A DNA stretch of 64,000 nucleotides, taken from assembly GCF_000699445.3 (NCBI RefSeq), contig NC_067195.1, positions 85,198,569-85,262,568 on the forward strand, given 5' to 3'. Source of the stretch: Schistosoma haematobium (taxonomy: Eukaryota; Platyhelminthes; Trematoda; Strigeidida; Schistosomatidae). The notes under the pieces are model-generated. The model saw only the letters and a list, made by a program, of their open reading frames with translations. It was not told where the DNA came from and made no database searches. Position 1 is the stretch's first letter. Each line of letters starts with the position of its first letter. Below are positions 21,440-32,600 of this stretch, piece by piece. The translations under genes and the position numbers were made by a program.

Positions 21440-22090
21440 TCTGCACTGATGCGACCGATTCTAAATCATATCGCACAACATCTCCAATCATTGGTTACGA
21501 TAGTCGCGCGAACTACAGCCAGGTTGTCTAGACCTACCTACACTCCTCTTTTGAGACTCTCAATGACCTCATGGACATCTTGGTTTGCTTCTCCTAACTT
21601 TTTTCCAATCTACTTCTACACCAGCCAAAGGTGCAAGTTGAGATAGGTGGTGTTTCAGTATGAAATGATGGAAAATATTTGCATCACATGATAAGGATGT
21701 TAGAGGTGTTCTTGATTTGAAATTAGTTTGGTCAGGTCAACAGAAATTCTCAATAGGTCACTTCTCTTTGAAGTACATGCTGATGATTGTATCAACACAT
21801 ATGTTTCCCAGGAATAAAATAAAATAGAACAAACTGTCGTACAGTTTACTCATCCTTTAGTTAGCAGATGGCCATTTCACCTGCATCACAAGAGATACAA
21901 GTTGGCGATTCCATTCTAAATTCCTGCCGAAATTTCTTCAAACACCAGCTCATCAGGGATGATGAGACTTCCAAGTCAAGTAATTTAACTTCACGAGAGA
22001 AGCTGATTCAATCCTTATGAGTAGTTCAGGCTTTGAGGATGACCGGTCCTGTTACAACATTTCGCATTTAGACCTGAATGAACGTATACC
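21440..22090 (-). mobile_element. Degenerate RTE LINE fragment, minus strand
   Basis: Antisense remnants of ORF2: CCAATCATTGGTTACGATAG matches the complement of the YRNQWLET region, and GATGAGACTTCCAAGTCAAG matches the YLGSLIS region of the copy at 58503-58817. Frames are destroyed. The 65-aa forward ORF over it is a shadow. Confidence 0.65.
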
Positions 22091-22859
22091 AAACTGCTCG
22101 TCATCTATCATTATAGCTTCAATAAACATATTATAACACATTTCTTTGTGGACTTCACTTTACTTAATTTATTTCATTGAACCAAGGGAATTTAAATGAA
22201 GCATTTTATTACAAGTTAAGGAATTTAAGTAGTATTATAGTGAACAAGAACACAAGTGGGGATAATCGGATATATTTGATCACAAACTTAAAGAACATCT
22301 TATTAAAATCTGAGAACCATAAAGTAAATAGTTTGCAAAATATCAATCCATTTTCTCAAACTTGACTGTTTCTTTTGCAAATATCACTCCATCGTCTCAG
22401 ATTTCATTGTTCCTGCGTTTTCATATCAATTGTTTTCCGTTCCCGTTCTTTCCTTCTCGATCTTCTACTGAAATACATTCTATTCCGGACTATCGTCATA
22501 TACTACTTATGTGGATATAAGTAGTTCACACCACAGTACCATTAGATTGCATGTATTTCATACGTTAATGATTGAATGGTTTTACTGTTTGTCTTCTCTA
22601 TCGCGTTTTGCCTCCAATTTGTGCTTGCGCTAAATACATGCTAGAGTTTATTCAATTGTGTTTTTCTGTATTTAATTTTGGAAATAATTACTAAGTGCAC
22701 GGTAATTTACAGGTATTATCAGGTTGATATAAAAAATAAGGGAATATTTAAAAGACGATAGTAGATTATTTTAAAAGATTTGATTCACATATTTTCCTTA
22801 ATACATGTGTAATGTACAATGGAAGCGAAATTCATAATCAAAGGTGACATCAACTTAGT
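22091..22859. other. Intronic sequence, nothing recognised
   Basis: AT-rich. It holds a hairpin at about 22499-22525 (ACTACTTAT and ATAAGTAGT arms) similar to that at about 14159. No exon seen. Confidence 0.4.
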
Positions 22860-23345
22860 ATTTAGTAATTGACTCATGATCTCAACTACTGAAATTACTA
22901 AAACGTCTCCATAAAACTCCTGATACTAACCAACATATGCTCACTAGTGACTGGCTTCAAGAGATATTTCCTGGAGTTCTAGTGAAAAGCCGTGACCAAT
23001 GGAGTTCAACCGGGTCTGTTGTGAGATAGTAACTCACTGAAGAGCATGGTGGATGTGTGGTTCAATTTCGTGGATTGGTTGAAGTTAGACATTAACACTG
23101 TTGGATGCTGGCCGTCTCAGTGGTCTAGAGGATAAATGTTCGCGCGCGAGACTGATAGGTCTTGGGTTCTAATCTCGCGAAGTGGTGCCGTAGATGTGCA
23201 CTTCTGAGGAGTCCTACAATGGGACGAAACGATCGTCCAATGCTTCCATGTTTTCCATTGTGGTCTAACTTCAATTGACTCCTGAATTCAACTATTGAAA
23301 TCACTAAAATCTCCACAAAACCCCTTCTGATACTAATTTAGTATT
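22860..23345 (+). mobile_element. Sm-alpha-type SINE, full-length, tandem with a preceding 3' end
   Basis: First comes the 3' end of one unit (GACTCATGATCTCAACTACT, CTCCTGATACTAAC, to about 22932). A complete unit follows directly: 5' region (GCTCACTAGTGACTGGCTTC), tRNA-like head (AGTGGTCTAGAGGATAAATG, B box GGGTTCTAATC), hammerhead and the CCCCTTCTGATACTAATTT end. Such head-to-tail joints fit the satellite-like arrangement reported for Sm-alpha. Confidence 0.85.
23208..23243 (+). ncRNA. Hammerhead ribozyme motif in SINE (core intact)
   Basis: CTGAGGA at 23214-23220, stem II of about 5 bp (GTCCT to GGGAC, one wobble), GAAA at 23226-23229, a 4-bp stem III (ACGA/UCGU) with no loop, and a GUC cleavage site at 23235-23237. 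Stem I (GCACTT against CAATGC) has two mismatches. All invariant core bases are present. Activity is not shown by sequence. Confidence 0.55.
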
Positions 23346-24673
23346 TGACATTGATAAAGAAATCTTGTTAAATAAGAAATAAAATGGTTCAGCAAAGAGT
23401 TCTCGTTTTCTTTTTGATGAATTGTTATATCAAAGCTGTACCATCACAAATGATAACAATCACAATAATAGCAATAACAGAAATTTTTCTAAAAATGGTA
23501 ATAATGAGGTAAAATAGAGAACGTCCGAAAAACATTAATTTTTGTTAAGGAAACTAATGCTAATTTTGTTGTTTAGAGCTTGAAGATTCATCATGAAAAT
23601 AGATATGAAGATTATAATTGGGAAGGGAAGGTTTAACATGACAAGATAGAATGCTGGAATTGAGAAAATCATAGAAATATAAAAGTCTATAGAAAGAAAG
23701 ATAGACGGGAAGCAGATGTCTATGAAAGAAAAATAGAAAAAAGTTACTAGAGATTTATAACATGGTAGGAGCAAAGGTCAAACCAGTCTCTTTTGTACAT
23801 ATAATTCTAGTTTCTTCAAATGTATAGCTAGTGCTTCGGCGATTCTAAAACGATAGAAGCTAACTGCCTTTGCCAGCTTTTTTACTTACTGTGTAAATAA
23901 CTCCGAGTCCGTTTTGATCGAATAATCTATGTTCACGAGTTGTTCGATTACACAGCTTCTTATTGAGCTATTCCCACCTCTCTTCAACCATGTTGGATAA
24001 TATTCTTGAATTCTTTCGGATAAAATACTCATCGAACAACTTATATACCTGATTTCAAATGATCAGATAAATTGACAAATGCCTATGAAATTGGTTAATT
24101 CATATAGGGTTGTGTCTACCAAGTAGTATGTGAAGAACATTAATACGTTGGGAAAGCGCTCTAAATACGTTATGAGCGTTTTAGAACGACGGCTTTATGT
24201 ACAATATTAACTGGCATCTACTGTCACTGTTTAGAGCTGTATTGCATCTACTTTCTAAACGAGAATAAAATCTATTGAAGATGCAATAATGTAAGAGATA
24301 ACATAACATGTAGTTATCACATCCGACTGAGATATATAGTCGACTTTTTAATTTTTGCTAATTATAACACTATATTTAGTAACCAGCATTCTATTTATAA
24401 AGGAGGAAGAACTCATATATCACACTTACAAAAACGAAAAATAAGTAATATGTAAGGCAACTTTACTCTAGTTTGCAATGTTCATTTATTCATTTACAGC
24501 TAGAAGGAAGATAAGAAAATCAAGGAGCACAGAACAATAACCACGATAAGAGAATTCCTGTGATGAATCTCTTTATCTGTATATCCTTGAATGTTTCTTA
24601 ACATATTCGTTTATGTATAAATAGTTTTTTTCTAGTTTTATTTTCTCTTTCTCTTTTTTTATTTTCAATATAG
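23346..24673. other. Intronic sequence before the CRIB exon
   Basis: Mostly AT-rich and unassigned. The minus ORFs at 23535-23774 and 24573-24788 are low-complexity, and the latter is a shadow of the CRIB exon. No other exon seen. Confidence 0.5.
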
Positions 24674-24907
24674 AAACTGTTTCTCGACTTAGCAAATTCA
24701 GTTTAATCAATCCAACCGATAACAATAGTAGTAATAATAATAATAGTAGTATTAGTAGTAGTAGTGGTACATCACGTTCACGTATCAAATTAACTGCAGA
24801 TCAAATAAGTTCACCACAAAATGATTTTCGACATATTGGTCATGTTGGTTCAGATGGTCGAACATTTGGTGACATTGGTTTAGTTAGTAAAATGGTTGAT
24901 TTGAATG
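24674..24907 (+). CDS. TNK2: ACK/TNK2-like kinase, exon 5: CRIB (Cdc42/Rac-binding) motif
   Basis: Acceptor CAATATAG, phase 1. The exon encodes a Ser/Asn-rich stretch and then the CRIB motif ISSPQNDFRHIGHVG (24805-24849) followed by SDGRTFGDIGLVSKMVDLNG. This fits the I-S-x-P-x(2-4)-F-x-H-x-x-H-x-G consensus in full, including His, His and Gly. In ACK kinases the CRIB after the SH3 binds GTP-loaded Cdc42 and regulates the kinase, so this exon secures the ACK assignment over TNK1, which lacks a CRIB. The exon ends at 24907 before GTTAGT, phase 1. An AAT/AGT codon run at about 24720-24768 makes a variable Asn/Ser tract. Confidence 0.92.
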
Positions 24908-25035
24908 GTTAGTTTATCGATTTTCTTTCTGAATATCATTTTTGTTAATTATTTTAGAATAATTTCTTTTATAAAATATATGTTCAATTGATTTGTTTAT
25001 TAACGTCGATTAAATTAGTGTGTGTAGTCCTTCTT

Positions 25036-25350
25036 ATTAAGTTGGTGGTTGGAAATAGTCAACAGGAAACCCTCGACCCGGGTTTCATGCTACTTAGCAC
25101 TCGTCAGCAAGGTGTACCTGTAATCTTGAGGGAACTAGTGCTCCCTGATGGATTCGATCCCGTGTCACCCAGCTTCACAGTCAGAGACGTTTACCACAGC
25201 TATCCAGGCCTTCAACCACCATCTTATCTCAACATAGTGTCGAGTCACCTAGAATAATGGCCACATTGCAACTTGGTCGATAGTATTCGATCTGCACTAA
25301 GAAGGAATTGACATACATGACATTGATCACCACTTAGTGATCAATTAGTT
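25036..25350 (+). mobile_element. CTCGTCAGC-type SINE-like repeat, copy 1
   Basis: Shares long stretches with 55520-55790: GGTTGGAAATAGTCAACAGG, ACTCGTCAGCAAGGTGTACC, CAGCTTCACAGTCAGAGACG. A B-box-like GGATTCGATCCC is present. At about 25324-25345 a hairpin (TTGATCAC, loop, GTGATCAA) marks its tail, as in the other copy. The 89-aa frame over it is not supported as a gene. Confidence 0.7.
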
Positions 25351-26642
25351 GTGATTAGTCCTTCTTAGTACTCTCCGATTAGATTGCAATGTATTCACTA
25401 GTCTAAATGCCTTGACACATCACCTGCACCAAGTTCTGCTATTAAGTGGTTTGAGGTATGTGGTAGGAAATTGTAAACCTCAGTTTCTTGCTAATTGTTA
25501 CTCACTCATGTAGAAGTCTTATCTGCATTTTTGAGGTAACTGATTCTGTTTTATGTCATTCGAATTCATATCACTCAGCTTTACAGTGTGTGACATAGTT
25601 TTAGCTAACATGAAACATAGATCCAATGATATCCTAGCAATTGTTGCCAATCACATTATATAATGAATTTGCAAAATGTAAATAATATTGAAGTATCCAC
25701 CCTAGGAGCTCATATAGTAACAGACATTCAACAATTCAGTTCTTATAATTTACTAAAACGTATTTAAATTAACCGACTTAACATTAAAACTTGTCATTTA
25801 AGTATGAATCAATTCAACTTCATGTAAAAATCTATTCTAGTCTATTCACTTATTTGATATGAAATTAATCAAATATGAACTATATTTATGTTTGTATAGT
25901 CTGTATTATGTAACTAACAGTTCACCTTTGTATCTCTCTAATTTTTTCACACACACACACACACCATCGTAGTGAATACAATTATTTCTCTCCTTCTATT
26001 TACTTTTTGTTACTCATCAACGGTTTGTTTGTTTTTTATTCCTCTCATAATCCATAAACATAATTACACTTACCATTTCATTGTATAACGTGCTTTATCT
26101 CTTTGAGAATTGAAAAAATATATATATACTATCGGTAAATAGTGGCTGACAAATTATGTTCCTCTCTAATACAATTTTGTTCATTTCATCATTATCTACT
26201 TAACGAAATAGTTAATGATCCCATTGTACACATATATATATATATATGCTCCCGTTAGTTATAAAACCAAGATCCAATCTCATCTGTGTATGTATGTGTA
26301 TCTACGTATAGGTTGATTATTGTTTGTAATTAATGAATTGATTTAGTAATTGATCTCTAACAATTAAACTGAATTGTTCGATCAGGAAGGGAAAGACTAT
26401 TAATTTTATATTGATTGTTTTTATATCGAAATTTAGTTCATATTTTAAATAGATAACTCAGATATATAAACTGTATAAACTTTTCTTCTTAAGAACATCG
26501 TAAAACAACCAGTGCTATACTTATTCTTAATTGTTATTGTGAAAAAACTACTCAATAATGTTGTTTACACTTTTTTTCATTAACATTCTTATATGTTCAA
26601 ACTTCTGGTTTCAAATCTCCCAACTGGCCGCCAATCAATAGC
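25351..26642. other. Intronic sequence with short microsatellites
   Basis: Includes an (AC)n run at about 25949-25965 and short (TA)n runs at about 26119 and 26235-26247. No exon or named element. Confidence 0.5.
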
Positions 26643-27175
26643 ATATTTATTTATTTATTTAAACACATAAACATTGGTACAACGAGGCACCAAATATATA
26701 TGCGCCACATAAATCATTCGATTTGTGTGAGGGCTGGGATACCGCCCGGATGCCCAAATCGAAGCAGGTGATTTTCTCAGGGGGTAACACCTCGAACCTT
26801 CGACCTAAAGGTCTGATCCACAAGGCAATGGAGCAGCGTTGGGAGATACAGTCACTTGGTAGCCAGTAAACAACGATTGGTTCATACGTCATTTGTTTCC
26901 TTAGGATCCTGGAGCCCATGTGCACCATTAGTTTGGAATGAGGGTTTTCCAACTCCCCTAGGTGGATCCTCCATATCCACCAACCAGGTTTTAGCACCGA
27001 ACATTCGCTCTTCCTCCTCTGAATTTCGTAAACAACATTAATACCGTGAGAAGGCAGTGAATAAAACTTCGCTATCAGTAGTTGTATGCACATGGTCATG
27101 TTAGGGCATTTGGAGAGGAAGAGTTGACTCTCCCCACCATCGGCCATACTAGGGCATTTGGAGGCAATCAATAGC
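26643..27175 (-). mobile_element. SR2-derived short retroposon, minus strand
   Basis: Full-length relative of 29925-30440 in the opposite direction, from the TTTATTTATTTATTTAAACA tail complement to the CGGCCATACTAGGGCATTTG end. A minus frame of 189 codons covers the whole copy, and its middle matches the frame at 20061-20426. No known domain is visible in it. Confidence 0.8.
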
Positions 27176-28109
27176 ATAAATAATTTAGGTAGTATGAATA
27201 AAAATGAACTGCTTTGACGCGTATCCACATAATTTTTATTCTTTTTTTCTAATTCGTCCTAGCTTAGGTATCATCCTATAAATTTTATTCCTAAATTCAG
27301 TTTAGACAAAATAACTAACGTTCATTGAATATATTATTTCTGTTACTCCCCAATTGTATCTTTGTTTTGAATCAACTTTGTGACCTCCAGTTAACAAAAA
27401 AAGGTGATTCAATTCAACACAATATAGTACTCAAAAGAACAGTGTTTTAAGCCAAACATTTTGTATGATACATCAGTAATATTAACACTACCGATTTGTT
27501 CCGAAACCAAAATATATAAAGTAGAAGGTGAAACTGTGACACATTGTCTCACAACTTACCTACTTCAGCTCTTCGTTTTATCTTAAGTAATGTGAAGTAA
27601 CTGAATAGATTTAGTAACATCAATTATGGCCGAATCGAATTGTTAGGACTCTACAAATATCGCTCAACAGAATCTCTGGAGGGTGGGATAGCACCAGGAA
27701 ATGTTTTATCCAGGTACCATTGGATAGAAACTTCTCAGAAGCATCCAGAAATGTGAGGGGTTATGTATCACATTTGATTGGATAATTACTTATATTGTTA
27801 CCAATATCTAGTGTTTCCAGAAGTTTCTAAGAGACTAAAGCGCTTAAAACATTATAAACACACTCGAGTTTCCCTTCACAATTAACCTCTTGTTCAAATT
27901 GACATGTAGAAAGTAGTCTAGGGTGATAGAAAGCGTCTGGGAAGTCAGTAACGAGGGCTTCAGATACAAATTTGTCGACAATGAAGTAATATACCTCGGC
28001 AATTAGTTTCCCGTGATGTCTGTAGAACCAAGAAGCTAGCTTTCATATGATTAAAAAGCGTATAAAAATTTCGAGAATACGCTGAAACAAATTCAATATT
28101 GATAATTTA
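27176..28109. other. Intronic sequence, nothing recognised
   Basis: AT-rich. No exon, RNA gene or named repeat seen. Confidence 0.4.
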
Positions 28110-28220
28110 TAATCAAACTAATGAAGAGTCTCATACCAGGACAAAATGGTCATCCAGTGCTTCCAGGTTTTCAATAGTGGTCTAGCTTAGATCGACTTGT
28201 GAATTCAACTGTGGAAACAA
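28110..28220 (+). mobile_element. Sm-alpha-type SINE 3' fragment
   Basis: Begins inside the hammerhead (GAAGAGTCTCATACCAGGAC) and runs through CATCCAGTGCTTCCAGG and GTGGTCTAGCTTAGATCGAC to the 3' end. It is 5'-truncated and GAAA is altered to AAAA. Confidence 0.65.
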
Positions 28221-28618
28221 ATAACCTATTTGTCAGTAATGACGATTTTATCGTTGAGATGAACTGTTGACACTTTTATTTTATATTAATGGTAATCTTA
28301 TTTGCATAATGCAAACAAAACTACGTTGATAGAAAATACACTTGAAGAAACAGTGTAATTAGGTTTATTTTTGTAAAAAGGTGAAAGAAAGATGGTGGAA
28401 TATTTCAGAAAGGAATTGAATAAACAAATAATCTCAAGATTTCCTGATAACGTTTTTTGTAAACAAACGGGTAATCTCTCTAGTTAACCTTTTCATTTAC
28501 ATGTTTCTTCAGTCAATCTCATTTAAATAAGTAATAAAAATCTATTACATAAACTTGGCGGGATTTATTTGACCTTCATTTAATTCTCAGTATTACATAG
28601 TGAAAACAAACAATTGAT

Positions 28619-28935
28619 GTTTATTTATTTATTTATCTATTTATTTGAACACATAAATATTGGTACAAGAATGCGCCAGATATATATGCGCCACACAAAA
28701 CAATGAGAATTTAAGGGGAAGGAGGAAAAAAAGAGATTGATGTAAGGTGATGTAATAATAATAATGGTAAAAATGGTGGAACAGACAGGTACAATCAGAA
28801 GAAATCTTTCAGGTAAGGGAGACACAACCACTTTTTATGAAGAAAGTAAAAGGTTACAGCAGGATCGCCACTGGCTTCTATTCTGAGCCATATCTGATAA
28901 CGTCTCTAGCTACTGTGCCACACCATCTCTCGGAG
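28619..28935 (-). mobile_element. SR2-like RTE 3' end, minus strand
   Basis: The complement of the A/T tail, GTACAAGAATGCGCC and GCGCCACACAAAACAATG lead into the complement of the last ORF2 codons (CAGGATCGCCACTGGCTTCT = SQWRS on minus). This matches the 3' end at 19490-19803. It is truncated at about 28935. Confidence 0.8.
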
Positions 28936-28959
28936 TTAAGAAGATTTGTGGAGAGACGA

Positions 28960-29212
28960 CGCAATCAGATTTAAGATATCAGGTCCTGGATTTTGACGCG
29001 TAATTCACTCACCCATTTGACCGAATAGCATCTTGACATTTTAGCTTATGTCAGTTCGTAATGAAAAACTGTATATCTAATTCCTAACCCCAACTATCAA
29101 CTGCGAATCATAATCCTTATTTTCCAAACAGCTTTACAACCCTCATTTAGCCCTAAGTCACTCTGGCGTCGCTCAAGGTCATCCATAAATTATAGTCTCA
29201 CAAAAAATGCAT
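28960..29212 (+). repeat. Unclassified repeat, copy 1 of 2
   Basis: About 240 bp shared with 60838-61092 in the same orientation: GGATTTTGACGCGTAATTCA, AACTATCAACTGCGAATCAT, and CATAAATTATAGTCTCAC at the end. No coding frame; class unknown. Confidence 0.65.
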
Positions 29213-29277
29213 TATCGTTCTTATTATTGTTGTTATTTTTATTACATATCTAAACAATATGAAATAGGTTAGGTGTT

Positions 29278-29412
29278 TCACTCCTCTCACGGCTCATCAG
29301 TTGGATATACCTGTTTATTACAGTGTTGATATTCACATCTAGGCTTGAACCTGATAGTAGTTCAGGTGTCATACATCAATGCGTTATCTATTAAATTTCC
29401 AATTCCAGGTGG
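29278..29412 (-). mobile_element. Degenerate SINE, second family
   Basis: Parallels 13598-13735 (CTCATCAGTTGGATATACCT, ATATTCACATCTAGGCTTGA). The tRNA-like head is poorly kept. Confidence 0.45.
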
Positions 29413-29762
29413 CTACTAAACTTGGCCGGAATGAAATTGTTTGTAATTATTCCATTGTTGATATATTACCAGATTGATCAAAGGTCAATCTTGATTAATA
29501 ACAACAAAGAGCAAAACAAATGTTTACAATCAATAGTAAATTGTTATACTATTTTGAATATACATAGTAGTTTAATAATGAAATTAGTGAATAGATTCAG
29601 TAGTGAAACGTAGGTTCTCATCAGTTATATTCAGTAATTTTGTCATATAATCTATTTCATTCATATATAACTGAAACAATCACAGTAGATGTAAGAAATT
29701 CCTTCTAAATTTGAACGACTAGTTTCACAGTATTTGGGCGTCCAGTTGATGTAAGACATTAA

Positions 29763-29825
29763 GAAAGAAGAATGTACTTGTAAAATCTCAGTGAATAAAT
29801 TTGAAGTAAATCCAACATTTTCACT
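29763..29825 (-). repeat. MITE-like repeat half, copy 3
   Basis: GAAGAATGTACTTGTAAAAT and GAAGTAAATCCAACATTTTC match one end and the core of the repeat at 190-312, inverted. With 30471-30580 it flanks the retroposon at 29925-30440 in inverted orientation. Confidence 0.45.
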
Positions 29826-29924
29826 ACACACTCAAACAAATACCTACTTTAACCATTGTTAACATGATTGGATGACCTATTTAGTATACAGTTAACCGAA
29901 GAGCCATACACCTGGTTTATATTC

Positions 29925-30440
29925 GATAATGCCCCGGTACGGCCGAGAGTGGGGAGAGTTGGCTCTCCCTCTCAAAATGCTCTCGCATGGCCACGCGTAT
30001 ACAGCCTCTGCCAGGGAAGTCCTACTCACTGCCTTCTCACGGCATTACTGTTGTTTACGAAATTGAGAGGACGAAAAGTGAATGTTCGGTGCTTTAGTCG
30101 GGTTGGTGGATATGGAGAGTCCACCTAGGGAAGTTAGAAAACCCTGATTCCAAACCAATGGTTTAGATGAACTCCAGTATCCTAAGTGAACAAATGGCGT
30201 ATGAATCAGTCGTTGGTCACCGGCTACCATGGGAATGCATCTCCTTACGATGCTCCACTGCCTTGTAAACGAGACTTTCAGGTCGAAGGCTCCGAGTGTG
30301 ACCCCCCAAGAAAACCACCTTCTTCGATTTGGGCACCCGGACAGTATCACAGCCCTCACACATATCAAATGAGATCTATGTGGCTCATATGTATTTGGTG
30401 CCTCTTTGTAGCAATATCTATGTGTTAAAATAAATAAATA
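29925..30440 (+). mobile_element. SR2-derived short retroposon, complete copy
   Basis: Starts near GATAATGCCCCGGTACGGCC and ends with the SR2-type 3' terminus (CTCATATGTATTTGGTGCCT) and an AAATAAATAAATA tail, about 515 bp in all. It has no RT. Sharing the RTE 3' end suggests it is mobilised by SR2-like enzymes. Confidence 0.8.
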
Positions 30441-30470
30441 TTCGGTAATTTTGATGTTTGATTATAATTC

Positions 30471-30580
30471 CGTGAAAAAAAATTGGACTAGATTGTTAAG
30501 CAAAATGTTGGATTTACTTCAAATTCATTTGTTGAGGTTTTACAAATACATTATTCCTCCTTATTGAATTACAACATAAT
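30471..30580 (+). repeat. MITE-like repeat, copy 4
   Basis: GACTAGATTG, TTGGATTTACTTCAAATTCA and a right end with TACAAATACATTATTCCTCC match copy 1. It lies just after the tail of the short retroposon, the same order as at 1-312. Confidence 0.45.
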
Positions 30581-30849
30581 TATAGTCTGTCGTACCAGTT
30601 TCATGATATTTATTTATTTTTAATATCTCTACAAGAAATCATTATACATGAAAACATTGGTGTTGTAAACATATCGAATCTTATGATTTTTATGACTAAA
30701 CTAATTAGCATATGACTTGAATGAATGGTTTATTGTTATTAGTTTATGTTATTTATTCTAACCACCTCCACTCTGTCCTTTTAATATGGTTTCAGTTAAA
30801 ATCTTCCTTTAAGTTGTATCCATCTATTCAATTGCTTACCATTTGTTCG

Positions 30850-31150
30850 AGTTCTACTAATTTTGATGGAGTTTTGTTCTCTGAGCTGGATGGTTTGGTT
30901 ATAGAGCTTTCATCGTTCTTCTGAACGACATCCTCAGCACAAACTTCAGATAGAAGTTAAGTGTTCGAATTTCTCCATATATGGTTCACAGCTTGTCCTG
31001 TAGAACTCGATGTTGATTGATTCTTGTTGACCTTAAACCTGTCATTGTTTACTTCTTTGTTTTTTGATTGTATCTCGACGACCAAACTATCCGGCTGAGA
31101 GAACAAAATTCCATCAAAATCATCCACCTGAACTACAAATCTTCTCCACG
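30850..31150. repeat. PLE-associated fold-back repeat (two inverted pieces)
   Basis: GATGGAGTTTTGTTCTCTGA and CTGGATGGTTTGG on + at 30867-30899 face their near-complement at about 31080-31115 (CCAAACTATCCGGCTGAGAG). The same unit recurs at 38399-38534 and at about 52983-53062 beside a PLE. The 67-aa forward ORF at 30721-30924 overlaps it and is not supported. Confidence 0.6.
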
Positions 31151-31306
31151 ATCTCAGTCTTACTGTTTCATTTTCCTGTAGTCTCTTTCTCTCTCTCTAT
31201 TTAGAATTTTGTTAATTGCTTCTAACGATGTACATAAGAATGCATCATTTTAGTCACACAGCTTATCATCTAATATTCCTACATTTCAATACGAAATAAG
31301 ATATTG

Positions 31307-31331
31307 TCGAGAGAGAGAGAGAGAGAGAGAG
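31307..31331. repeat. (GA)n microsatellite
   Basis: A short GA run about 100 bp before the next exon's acceptor. Confidence 0.9.
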
Positions 31332-31435
31332 GTAACTATTGATCCTCATTCATTCACTGATTGAATTGATATCTCATTAGTAGAGTATAAAATCTGTTTT
31401 TTTTTCTAAAATGGTTTATTCTTTTTATACAATAG

Positions 31436-31521
31436 ATAATCTCTCTGATTCTCAATCATTTCACGATTTTACTGTATCTGAAGAAAAATACAAATCCAAT
31501 AAATCGAATACTTTGCAAATT
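31436..31521 (+). CDS. TNK2: ACK/TNK2-like kinase, exon 6: acidic/Ser linker
   Basis: Acceptor TACAATAG, phase 1 (G completes GAT). It encodes DNLSDSQSFHDFTVSEEKYK then SNKSNTLQI, and ends before a strong GTAAGT donor, phase 0. There is no domain, but codon-like composition, good splice signals and phase on both sides support it. It follows the CRIB exon, where ACK proteins carry a poorly conserved regulatory region. Confidence 0.75.
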
Positions 31522-31929
31522 GTAAGTTATCACTTTATTTGTTTTGTATATACAATCATGTTGTAGTTCAGTAATCACTTTGTAAAAGATATAACAGCAT
31601 TGGATTCGAACTTGTAACCCTGAGTTAGTTTAAATATTCATTTAACGAACAAGTCTTAAAATGTTTCATTCTACTCTAGCTGGGTTACCAATTATCGTGA
31701 ATAGTTTTAGTTAGAGAATTCGTGAAAACCTGTGTTAATTGATTCGTTGCTAAAATTGTAAAATTACTGGAGAACAGATGGGCATAAGATAGATGTGTTT
31801 CAATTTGGATTTAGACTACTTTTCAGTATTTCCCCTTAAACACACATTAATATGTTGAACCGAGGATTTTCAGATCTTGTAGAAAACAAAATATTTTCAG
31901 ACCGATAAGTGGTTAACGTACCAGGTTTC

Positions 31930-31981
<52 letters not shown>

Positions 31982-32089
31982 ATGATTATTTCGACTACGT
32001 TACCATTCATCTTGTTAATTTTATTTAATCTTCGTAATGTATCGTATAGCAACTTGGTTTGAATAATTTTTTCTGGCTAGCGTTTCTTG
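31522..32089. repeat. Intron with (TA)n microsatellite
   Basis: An uninterrupted TA run lies at about 31932-31979. The rest is unassigned. Confidence 0.8.
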
Positions 32090-32360
32090 GCGAGTTAGTT
32101 TTCTACGGGATGGAGTCGCTAACCCCATGTCCGACCCTCCTCCTTTATCTGGGCTTGGGATCGGCAGTAGCCCCAGAGGGACTCTAGGCGGAGTTATGGC
32201 AACTTGGACCAACACATATTTGTACTTTGCTCTATTGTTATCATTGACTGGCAGTTTGACCGCATTGCTTAGTTTAAGAGATTTAATTAATCTTACTCTG
32301 AGAAAAAATGTAAACATTAATAATAATAACGAAGTTATTAAATTGCATCCTGAACGTGTG

Positions 32361-32397
<37 letters not shown>

Positions 32398-32600
32398 GTA
32401 TTGGTGTCATACACAGTTCCCTTTAGTTATTGTAAAGATAGCAATTTTTCCGATTACTGCTTATACTTTTACTACCTCTAGCACTACGGGAATTGAATCG
32501 ACAATCGTATCTCTGTGCTAATGTGGTATGGCAACTCGAACTGATGTACGTACGTACGAATCTCTATGTTGTTACTGACTGATTGGTTCTCGTCAGTTGC
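32090..32600 (+). mobile_element. Composite retroposon with RTE 3' end
   Basis: A GC-richer head (GTCGCTAACCCCATGTCC, CCAGAGGGACTCTAGGCGG) is followed by an RTE 3' UTR that matches 51590-51715 (CCGATTACTGCTTATACTTT, CACTACGGGAATTGAATCG, GTACGTACGTACG) and the TTGTTACTGACTGATTGG end. A (TAA)n run lies at about 32361-32396. The overlapping ORFs on both strands (32021-32426) are not credible genes. Confidence 0.65.

Noticed and set aside
24573..24788. Leu-rich minus ORF of 71 aa
   Set aside because: It is the complement of the Ser/Asn codon run in the CRIB exon.
25324..25345. Hairpin TTGATCAC/GTGATCAA as a terminator or operator
   Set aside because: It recurs in the tail of the same SINE-like repeat at 55730 and is best explained as part of that element.
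32021..32426. ORFs of 129 and 99 aa on opposite strands
   Set aside because: They overlap each other on repeat DNA plus a TAA microsatellite (poly-Asn and poly-Leu). Not credible as genes.
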